The notes under the pieces are model-generated. The model did no database searches and was not told the origin of the DNA. It was given only the letters and a program-made list of their open reading frames with translations. From Actinomycetota bacterium (GTDB taxonomy: Bacteria > Actinomycetota > Thermoleophilia > Solirubrobacterales > Solirubrobacteraceae), in contig JAHWJE010000055.1 in the NCBI GenBank assembly GCA_019348575.1, forward strand, positions 1 through 7,915: a stretch of DNA of 7,915 nt, written 5' to 3'. The translations under genes and the position numbers were made by a program. Of this stretch, positions 1 to 5,710 are shown in pieces. The number at the start of each line of letters is the position of its first letter. Position 1 is the first letter of the stretch.

Positions 1-1042
1 ACGAGAGCTCGAGCACGACGAGGTCGTCGCTCTCCAGCAGGACGCGGCGCACGTCGAGCGCGGGACGCACGCGCGACAGCCAGGCACACCCGGGCCACGG
101 AACGGCGAGCAGGCGGACAGCCGTCGCGGCGACCTCGTCCGCGCTCGCGTCGGCCGCGAGCGGCACGGCGGGCGGCTCCATCGCGAACGTGCCGGTGTCG
201 GCGAGCGCGAACGGGACGCCGCGCGGCACGACCGTCCACAGCGCGTCGAGCGCGCGACGCTGGCGCAGCGGCCAGGAGCGCGCGCGCCAGCCGTCCTCGT
301 CGGGCTCGAGCCCGAGCTCCCGGCAGCGCGCCGCGAGCGCCGGGCGGACGCGCTCGTGGACGAGCAGCGTGTGGTCGAGGCGGTCCTCGAGGCCCAGGCC
401 GCCGAACGCGCTCGCGTGGCGGCGCAGCCGGCCGAGCGGCTCGTGCGCGCGTGCGATCCGCCCGAACAGCGGCGCGAGGTCGTAGAGGTAGGCGTCGGCG
501 CAGACGCGCAGGTCCTCCGGAAGCGGCATGACGCGCTCGAGGAACGAGCGCGCGAACGCGTTGCCCGACGTCGGCGGCGTGACGTACGCGCCCGGCCCGC
601 GCTCGAGCACCCGATCGCGCAGCTCACCCTCGTCGAGCGGCGCCTGCGGGTTCAGCCTCCCCAGCGCGCGCCCGTCGCGGTCGATCTCGCGCAGCGGCCA
701 GTGGAACTTCGCGTACGGGGCGCGCCGCAGCTCCTGCATGGCCGCGCCGGCCGCGGCGGGCTCGAGCGCGTCGTCGCTGTCGAGGAAGATCACGACCTCG
801 CCGCTGCAGGCGGCGAAGCCCGCGTTGAACGCCGACGCCTGCCCGCCGTTGTCCTTGAGGACCGCTCTGACCTGCTGCCCGTAGCCGGCGATCAGATCGC
901 GCGAGCCGTCGGCAGAGCCGTCGTCGACGACGACCACCTCGACGTCGTCGTGCGCCTGCGCCAGCGCGCTGTCGATCGCCTCGCCGAGGAAGCGCTCGTA
1001 TTCGAAGTTGTCGATGACGATGCTGAGGTCGGGCCGCGACAC
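1..1042 (-). CDS. Family 2 glycosyltransferase with extra C-terminal module (3' end cut by window edge)
   Basis: Inverting-type glycosyltransferase (GT-A fold, family 2), expected to move a sugar from a nucleotide-sugar donor onto a glycan in the cytoplasm or at the membrane. The GTG start at 1042 gives VSRPDLSIVIDNFEYERFLG, with the nucleotide-binding DDGS at residues 40-43, the conserved NGGQASAFNAGF stretch at 65-76 and the metal-binding DSDD at 88-91. No stop occurs through 347 codons. The start is fixed by an in-frame TGA just upstream and an AGGTGA ribosome binding site six bases before GTG. After the GT domain (roughly residues 1-240), a second part contains VPRGVPFALAD and PWPGCAWLSRVRPALDV and reaches VVLELS at the edge. 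From memory it resembles a module appended to other polysaccharide-locus glycosyltransferases, so the true C terminus may lie only a few residues outside. The first strand reads VIDN where VIPN or VIPT is usual. Donor and acceptor are unknown. It is co-transcribed with the methyltransferase upstream. Confidence 0.88.
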   Translation of the reverse strand, partial: MSRPDLSIVIDNFEYERFLGEAIDSALAQAHDDVEVVVVDDGSADGSRDLIAGYGQQVRAVLKDNGGQASAFNAGFAACSGEVVIFLDSDDALEPAAAGAAMQELRRAPYAKFHWPLREIDRDGRALGRLNPQAPLDEGELRDRVLERGPGAYVTPPTSGNAFARSFLERVMPLPEDLRVCADAYLYDLAPLFGRIARAHEPLGRLRRHASAFGGLGLEDRLDHTLLVHERVRPALAARCRELGLEPDEDGWRARSWPLRQRRALDALWTVVPRGVPFALADTGTFAMEPPAVPLAADASADEVAATAVRLLAVPWPGCAWLSRVRPALDVRRVLLESDDLVVLELS

Positions 1043-1048
1043 GCGATG

Positions 1049-1054
1049 TCACCT
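1049..1054 (-). promoter_or_regulatory. Ribosome binding site AGGTGA of the GT2 gene, overlapping the methyltransferase stop
   Basis: On the minus strand AGGTGA ends in the TGA stop of the methyltransferase and lies six bases before the GTG at 1042. This decides the glycosyltransferase start and implies that the two minus-strand genes are translationally coupled. Confidence 0.7.
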
Positions 1055-1867
1055 GCCCGACGCGCTCTCGAGCGGCCGCACCGCGATGCCGAAGAGCGCG
1101 GCCTTGTGCTCCTGCTGTCCGACCGCCCACTGCTCGCTCGGCAGGCCGTCGACGAGCTCGGCGAAGGCGCCGTTCTCCTGCGCGTCGTCGCACAGCAGGA
1201 CGCCGCCGGGCTTCAGCCGCGGCCAGGCCTCGCCCAGCTCGAAGCGCATGTTCGCCCCGGTGTGGTGGCTGTCGTGCAGGAAGACGTCGATCGGCGCGAT
1301 CTCGCGCAGCAGCGGCGCCAGCCGCCGTCGCGTGCTGCCCGCGACGTACGTCCAGCGCGTCCCGAGCTCGCGCGGCACCGCGGTTCGCGTCAGGGCGGCC
1401 CACGCGCGGTCGCTGGGCAGCATGTCGATGCTCCACAGATGCCCTTCGCCGCCGAGCGCCTCCAGCAGGCAGCGGCTCGTGATCCCGCGTGCGACGCCGG
1501 TCTCGACGACGCGCCGCGCGTCGCTGTGCGACGCCGCGCAGAAGGCCGCGCGGGCGAACGCGGCGTCGGCGTCCCAGAGCGTCCCGGGCACCGGCGCGCC
1601 GTCGAGCTCACCGCCGAGCGTCTGCCACAGCGCGGCGAACCGCTCGCGCTCGCGGCAGGGCCAGGCAGCTCCGAGCGCCCGGTGCAGCCACTCCTCCCAG
1701 CGCTCGTCCGCGCGGTAGCCGTGCCGCTCGAGCGCCAGCTCGCGGACGAACGCGCGCGCGTCGGCGCCGCCGGGAGCGCCCGGCAGCGCTTCTGTGTCGC
1801 GGCGCCGCTCGAGCCGGTTGCGCCAGCGGTCGACGGCGATCGAGCAGGATGGGACCCAGGCCGGCAC
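1049..1867 (-). CDS. Class I SAM-dependent methyltransferase (Methyltransf_24 type)
   Basis: Probable S-adenosylmethionine-dependent methyltransferase of 272 residues, likely acting on a sugar or glycan precursor given its neighbours. SAM motif I is VVETGVARG (residues 120-128), followed by an acidic strand end LWSIDM (144-149). The segment DVFLHDSHHTGANM (194-207) and the strand GGVLLCDDA (221-229) are typical of the Methyltransf_24 group, in which the DSHH region is the recognisable signature. The N-terminal 110 or so residues are charged and helical-looking and may bind substrate. I chose the GTG at 1867 because third-position GC falls sharply further upstream (AAT, GCT, GGT, AGA codons), although the frame stays open to 2131 and an ATG lies at 1993. 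No strong ribosome binding site precedes 1867, so the start is uncertain. The stop lies six bases before the next start, so the two genes form an operon. The methylated position cannot be read from sequence. Confidence 0.85.
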   Translation of the reverse strand: MPAWVPSCSIAVDRWRNRLERRRDTEALPGAPGGADARAFVRELALERHGYRADERWEEWLHRALGAAWPCRERERFAALWQTLGGELDGAPVPGTLWDADAAFARAAFCAASHSDARRVVETGVARGITSRCLLEALGGEGHLWSIDMLPSDRAWAALTRTAVPRELGTRWTYVAGSTRRRLAPLLREIAPIDVFLHDSHHTGANMRFELGEAWPRLKPGGVLLCDDAQENGAFAELVDGLPSEQWAVGQQEHKAALFGIAVRPLESASGR

Positions 1868-2164
1868 AGGCCGTCTCTGCCCCGTGCGCGCGAGACGAAC
1901 ACGCGCGGCGTTCGCCGGCTGACGTGGCACTCGCGCGTCCGCCTGGGAGCTGCGAGCGTGATTCCGACCGACGCGGGGAGCAGCATTCCGCATGAAGCAG
2001 AAGCAGCGGGGGTAGCCGCAACCCGTCCCGAGCGAGGAGCGAACAGCGATGAGTGGTTGCGCGACGTCGAGCGGAGTCCGCAGGGAACCGTCGCGGCGCC
2101 GGCCGGGCCGCACCGAGCGCGCGCAACCCACGGGGGCGGCGCGGCGGTTGCGGAGCGCGGCCCG
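1868..2164. promoter_or_regulatory. Divergent intergenic region, presumed to hold promoters for both arms
   Basis: About 297 bp separate the two divergent operons. Composition is less GC-skewed by codon position than in the flanking genes, and open frames crossing it have ordinary A/T-ending codons, which fits non-coding DNA. Transcription of both arms must start here or inside a flanking gene. I could not identify a convincing -10/-35 pair. A short repeat of ATTCCG (1961 and 1985) is visible but too short to interpret. If the methyltransferase starts at the ATG at 1993, the gap shrinks to about 170 bp. Confidence 0.5.
2152..2155 (+). promoter_or_regulatory. Ribosome binding site GGAG of hldE
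   Basis: GGAG with a nine-base spacer to the ATG at 2165. It supports that start over the long frame that stays open upstream to 356 antisense to the left arm. Confidence 0.5.
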
Positions 2165-3664
2165 ATGACGACGGCCGCCGATTCGCCCGCCCGGATCGAC
2201 GCTCGCCCCGACGTCACCGGGCTGCTCGACGCGTTCGCCGGCCTGCGCGTGCTCGTCGTCGGCGACGTCATCCTCGACGCGTACCTCGACGGCCGTGCAA
2301 GTGATCTTTCACGCGAGGCCCCGGTGCCCGTGGTCGCCGTCCGCGGGCGCACCGAAGCGCCCGGCGGGGCCGCGAACGTCGCCGTCAACCTCGCGGCGCT
2401 CGGCGCCGACGTGCGGCTGATCTCCGTCGTCGGCCGCGACGACGCCGGTCAGCGGCTGCTCGAGCTCGTGGGCGGCTTCGGCGTCGACGTCGCCGGCGTC
2501 GTCGCCACCGAGGAGCGCTCGACGGTCGCCAAGCGGCGCGTCCTGGCCGAGGGGCAGATGCTCGTTCGCTTCGACGAGGGGATGCTCTCGCCGCTCGCGC
2601 CCCACCTCGAAGGCGAGGTGCGCTCGCTGCTGCGCGACGGCGTCGCTGCGGTCGATGCCGTCGTCGTCGCCGACTACGGCTCCGGCGTCATGACCGACGG
2701 CGTGATCAAGGCGCTCGCGGCGACGAGGTCCCCGGGATCGCCGCCGATCGTCGTCGACGCGAAGGAGCCGCGGCGCTACCGCCGCGCGCGCACGTTTGCG
2801 TGCACGCCGAACTTCGAGGAGGCACGGGCCGCCCTGGGCGGGCTGGCCCCGGCGGGCGGCGACCGCGCGCGGGCGGTCGGCGAGCGCGCGCAGCGGCTGC
2901 TCGACGTCACCGGCGTCGACATCGCGGCGGTCACGCTCGACCGCGACGGCGCGGTCCTGCTCGAGCGCGACCACGCCCCGCATCGCATCTACACCGATCC
3001 GGTTCCCGAGCGCTGCTCGGCGGGCGCCGGCGACACCTTCACGGCGGCGTTCGCGCTCGGCCTCGCAGCCGGCGGCGACCCGGCGGGCGCGGCCGAGGTG
3101 GCGGCGGCCGCGGCCGCCGTCGTCGTCGCCAAGCCGGGAACCGCGACGTGCTCGCCGGCCGAGCTGCGGCTGCGGCTGCTGCCCGGCGGCAAGCTCGTGC
3201 CCGACGCCGCGCGCCTGGCGATCGAGGGCGAGCGTCACCGGCGCGAGGGGCGGCGGGTCGTCTTCACCAACGGCTGCTTCGACATCCTGCACCGCGGCCA
3301 CATCGCGCTGCTCAACGCCGCCAAGGAGCTGGGCGACGTCCTCGTCGTCGCGCTCAACGCGGATGCGAGCGTGCGCCGCCTGAAGGGCCCGGAGCGCCCG
3401 ATCAACTCGCTCGCAGACCGCGTCGAGGTGCTCGCGGCGCTGTCGTGCGTCGACCACCTCGTCGCCTTCGACGAGGACCGGCCCGAGGAGCTGCTGCGGG
3501 CGCTGCGGCCCGACGTCGTCGTCAAGGGCGGCGACTACAGCGCCGACACCGTTCCCGAGGCGCCGCTCGTGCGCGCGCTCGGCGCCGAGCTGCGCATCCT
3601 CGCCCAGCTGCCCGAGCGCTCGACCACCCGCATCGTCGAGCGGCTGCGGCCGCATCCGACGTGA
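2165..3664 (+). CDS. hldE: Bifunctional D-glycero-beta-D-manno-heptose 7-phosphate kinase / heptose 1-phosphate adenylyltransferase
   Basis: HldE makes D,D-heptose 1,7-bisphosphate from heptose 7-phosphate and ATP. After removal of the 7-phosphate by GmhB it adenylylates heptose 1-phosphate to ADP-heptose. At 499 residues it is slightly longer than the E. coli enzyme (477). The N-terminal half is a PfkB/ribokinase-fold kinase: LVVGDVILDAYL, EAPVPVV, PGGAAN (66-71) and the signature GAGDTF with likely catalytic Asp290 (GAGD 287-290). The C-terminal half is a cytidylyltransferase-like domain: FTNGCFDILHRGH (367-379, HxGH at 376-379), LKGPERPIN, VKGGDY (453-458) and the closing STT loop (486-488). 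Both active sites look intact. It is the first gene of the right-arm operon, and its TGA overlaps the next GTG by four bases (GTGA). GmhA, GmhB and HldD are not in the window. A 20-nt near-palindrome lies over codons 44-50. I am sure of the family; the exact heptose stereochemistry is inferred. Confidence 0.96.
   Translation: MTTAADSPARIDARPDVTGLLDAFAGLRVLVVGDVILDAYLDGRASDLSREAPVPVVAVRGRTEAPGGAANVAVNLAALGADVRLISVVGRDDAGQRLLELVGGFGVDVAGVVATEERSTVAKRRVLAEGQMLVRFDEGMLSPLAPHLEGEVRSLLRDGVAAVDAVVVADYGSGVMTDGVIKALAATRSPGSPPIVVDAKEPRRYRRARTFACTPNFEEARAALGGLAPAGGDRARAVGERAQRLLDVTGVDIAAVTLDRDGAVLLERDHAPHRIYTDPVPERCSAGAGDTFTAAFALGLAAGGDPAGAAEVAAAAAAVVVAKPGTATCSPAELRLRLLPGGKLVPDAARLAIEGERHRREGRRVVFTNGCFDILHRGHIALLNAAKELGDVLVVALNADASVRRLKGPERPINSLADRVEVLAALSCVDHLVAFDEDRPEELLRALRPDVVVKGGDYSADTVPEAPLVRALGAELRILAQLPERSTTRIVERLRPHPT
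2294..2313 (+). repeat. Near-perfect inverted repeat in hldE over a run of A/T-ending codons
   Basis: The left arm CGTGCAAG (2294-2301) and right arm CTTTCACG (2306-2313) are complementary at seven of eight positions around a TGAT loop. The repeat coincides with six consecutive codons ending in A or T (CGT GCA AGT GAT CTT TCA), which is exceptional in this gene. It could be an internal operator, an mRNA hairpin or chance. Confidence 0.45.
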
Positions 3665-4518
3665 GCGACGCCGCAGCCGGCGGCGCGGGCGCGCCGCTGG
3701 ACGTCCTGATCCCGACGTTCGAGCGGCCGGCGGCCCTTGCGATCACGCTGACGAGCCTGATCGCCCAGACGCACGCCGACCTGCGCGTCGTCGTCTCCGA
3801 CCAGAGCAGGGGCGCGGCCAGCTTCGACGCCCCCGAGGTGATGGCCGCCGTGCGCGTCCTGCGCGCCCAGGGCCGCGAGGTCGAGCTGCATCGTCACCTC
3901 CCGCGGCGCGGCCTGGCGGAGCAGCGCCGGTTCCTGCTGGGCAGGGCCAGCGCCCGCTACTGCCTGTTCATCGACGACGACCTGATCCTCGAGCCCGACC
4001 TGGTCGAGCGCCTGTGGCGCACGATCGGCGAGGAGGGCTGCGGGCTCGTCGGATGCGGGCTCATCGGGCTGTCCTTCATCGACGACGTGCGCCCGCACGA
4101 GCAGGCGCTCGAGCTGTGGGAGGGCCCGGTCGAGCCCGAGCTGGTGACGCCGGGCAGCCCGGAATGGGAGCGCCACAAGCTGCACAACGCCGCGAACCTG
4201 CATCACGTCGCCCGGCGCCTGGGGCTGTCGCGGGGAGCGCGGCTGCGCTACAAGCTCGCGTGGGCCGGCGGCTGCGTGCTCTACGACGCCGAGGCGCTGC
4301 GCGATGCGGGCGGCTTTGAGTTCTGGGAGGAGCTGCCGGCGCTGCACGCCGGCGAGGACGTCCTGGCCCAGCTGCGCGTGATGGCGCGCCGCGGCGGCTG
4401 CGGCATCCTCCCGTCGGGCGCCTACCACCAGGAGCTTCCGACGACGATCGCCGAGCGCCCGATCGACGCGCCCTGGGTCCTGCCGGTTGTCACGGAGCCC
4501 GCGCGTGCGAGCTCCTGA
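3661..4518 (+). CDS. Family 2 glycosyltransferase
   Basis: GT-A fold family 2 glycosyltransferase of 285 residues, predicted to add one sugar to the glycan made by this locus. VLIPTFERP (15-23) is the first strand and loop of the fold. CLFIDDDLILEPD (101-113) holds the DxD-type metal and nucleotide site (Asp105-107). WAGGCVLYD (201-209) and AGEDV (230-234) match the acceptor loop and the ED catalytic-base region of many GT2 enzymes. There is no transmembrane segment, so it is probably soluble or peripheral. GTG is chosen because it overlaps the hldE stop as GTGA and the residues before the fold are few and low-complexity; no separate ribosome binding site is evident, which fits translational coupling. 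The 3' end overlaps the next gene by 14 bases. A segment between the DDD motif and the AGED motif (about residues 135-200) is rich in His, Glu and Arg and is not one I recognise. Donor sugar unknown. Confidence 0.9.
   Translation: MSDAAAGGAGAPLDVLIPTFERPAALAITLTSLIAQTHADLRVVVSDQSRGAASFDAPEVMAAVRVLRAQGREVELHRHLPRRGLAEQRRFLLGRASARYCLFIDDDLILEPDLVERLWRTIGEEGCGLVGCGLIGLSFIDDVRPHEQALELWEGPVEPELVTPGSPEWERHKLHNAANLHHVARRLGLSRGARLRYKLAWAGGCVLYDAEALRDAGGFEFWEELPALHAGEDVLAQLRVMARRGGCGILPSGAYHQELPTTIAERPIDAPWVLPVVTEPARASS
4494..4497 (+). promoter_or_regulatory. Ribosome binding site GGAG of the GT9 gene
   Basis: GGAG inside the end of the preceding gene, with a seven-base spacer to the GTG at 4505. It favours that start over a second in-frame GTG at 4526, which has no comparable site. 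Confidence 0.5.
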
Positions 4519-5710
4519 GCGCGGCGTGGAGCGGATCGCGGTGCTGCGCGCCAACGCGCTCGGCGACTTCCTGTTCTGCGTGCCCGCGCTGGCGGCGCTG
4601 CGCGCGGCCTACCCGGCCGCGGAGATCGTGCTGCTCGCCCAGCCCTGGCACCGCGAGTTCCTGCAGGGGCGGCCGGGCCCGGTCGACCGCGTCGTCGTGG
4701 TGCCGCCGAGCCGCGGGGTGCGCGGCGACGAGCAGGCCGACGAGGACCCGCGCGAGCTGGAGGAGTTCTTCGAGCGCATGCGCGGCGAGCGCTTCGACGT
4801 CGCGCTGCAGATGCACGGCGGCGGGCGCTTCTCCAACCCCTTCGTGACGCGCCTCGGCGCGCGCCTGACGGCCGGCTGCCGCGCAGAGGACGCGCCGCCG
4901 CTGGACCGCTGGATCCGCTATGTCTACCTGCAGCCGGAGGTCCCGCGCTACGTCGAGGTCGCCGGGCTCGTCGGCGCCCGGCCGGTCAGCGTCGACCCGG
5001 CGATCGCCGTCACCGACGACGACCGCGAGGAGGCGCGCGACCTCGTCGAGGCGGGGCCGTTCGCGGTCCTGCATCCGGGCGCCACGGCCGAGCGCCGGCG
5101 CTGGCCCGCCGCGAGGTTCGCCGAGGTCGGCGACGCCCTCGCGGCCCAGGGGCTGCGCGTCGTCGTGACCGGGACCGAGCCCGAGCGGGAAGTCGTCGCG
5201 GCGGTCCGCGAGCAGATGCGCGCCGCCTCGACGGACGCCTGCGCGACGCTGTCGCTCGGCGGCCTGTGCGGCCTGCTCTGCGCGGCGTCGGTCGTCGTCT
5301 CCAACGACACCGGGCCGCTTCACCTGGCCAATGCGGTCGGAGCCCCGACCGTGGGGATCTTCTGGGTCGGGAACGTCATCAACGGCGCCCCGCTGTACCG
5401 CGAGCGTCACCGCCCGGTGCCCGCCTTCCGCACGCAGTGTCCCGTCTGCGGCGCCGTCAACGTGACCAGCCGCTGCGAGCACGAGGCCTCCTTCGTCGAG
5501 GAGGTCGGCACCGACGCCGTGCTGGCGGCGGCGCTTGACCTCGTCGCTCACCGGCCCGTCGTGGATGAGCGCTCGGCGAGCGTGGACGCAGCCCCAGCGG
5601 GGTGGCCCGCCGCGGGTGGCGTCGAAGGCCGAGCGGGTAGGAGCACGAGCGCTGCGACGCCGCGAGGCGTGCCCGCGGCCCGAATCGAAGGAGGCACGAC
5701 ACGTGGATGA
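4505..5710 (+). CDS. Family 9 glycosyltransferase (ADP-heptose heptosyltransferase-like)
   Basis: GT-B fold family 9 enzyme of 401 residues; characterised relatives are ADP-heptose heptosyltransferases (WaaC, WaaF). The N-terminal motif VLRANALGDFLFCVPAL carries Asp21 at the place of the catalytic base. The C-terminal nucleotide-binding half begins at HPGATAERRRW (190-200) and includes SNDTGPLHLANAVGAPTVGIF (from 266). With hldE three positions upstream, ADP-heptose is the natural donor candidate. Two oddities: the lysine usual before the final Trp of HPGA...KxW is Arg198, and Cys312, Cys315, Cys324 and His326 form a possible metal-binding knuckle. Residues 353-401 have codon use unlike the rest and no recognisable fold, so this tail may be a recent extension after loss of a stop. 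GTG at 4505 has a GGAG site; GTG at 4526 is the alternative start. The gene overlaps its neighbours by 14 and 8 bases. Family confident; heptose specificity inferred from context. Confidence 0.9.
   Translation: MRAPERGVERIAVLRANALGDFLFCVPALAALRAAYPAAEIVLLAQPWHREFLQGRPGPVDRVVVVPPSRGVRGDEQADEDPRELEEFFERMRGERFDVALQMHGGGRFSNPFVTRLGARLTAGCRAEDAPPLDRWIRYVYLQPEVPRYVEVAGLVGARPVSVDPAIAVTDDDREEARDLVEAGPFAVLHPGATAERRRWPAARFAEVGDALAAQGLRVVVTGTEPEREVVAAVREQMRAASTDACATLSLGGLCGLLCAASVVVSNDTGPLHLANAVGAPTVGIFWVGNVINGAPLYRERHRPVPAFRTQCPVCGAVNVTSRCEHEASFVEEVGTDAVLAAALDLVAHRPVVDERSASVDAAPAGWPAAGGVEGRAGRSTSAATPRGVPAARIEGGTTRG
5688..5694 (+). promoter_or_regulatory. Strong ribosome binding site AAGGAGG of the carbamoyltransferase gene
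   Basis: AAGGAGG with an eight-base spacer to the GTG at 5703, the best Shine-Dalgarno match in the window. It sits within the GT9 coding tail and fixes the carbamoyltransferase start, although that frame is open upstream to 5535. Confidence 0.85.

Noticed and set aside
624..1436. Minus-strand 270-codon frame overlapping the GT2 and methyltransferase genes
   Set aside because: Arg/Ala-rich low-complexity translation in a shifted frame; the recognised motifs are in the other minus-strand frame.
2086..2115. GGAACC as a possible ECF sigma-factor -35 element
   Set aside because: No matching -10 element at suitable spacing; a single hexamer is not enough in GC-rich DNA.
356..2164. Long plus-strand frame running in-frame into hldE, suggesting a 1102-residue fusion protein
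   Set aside because: It lies antisense to the methyltransferase and GT2 genes, which show clear motifs. Its translation is Arg/Ala/Val-rich without any domain. High GC keeps antisense frames open, and hldE has its own ATG and GGAG site.
2309..3655. 448-codon antisense frame over hldE
   Set aside because: Mirror of the hldE coding frame caused by high third-position GC; no recognisable domain.
5597..5625. GC-rich repeat and small palindrome (GGGTGGC twice, CCCGC/GCGGG) in the GT9 tail, considered as a terminator
   Set aside because: The loop is too small, no T-run follows, and transcription must continue into the overlapping carbamoyltransferase gene.
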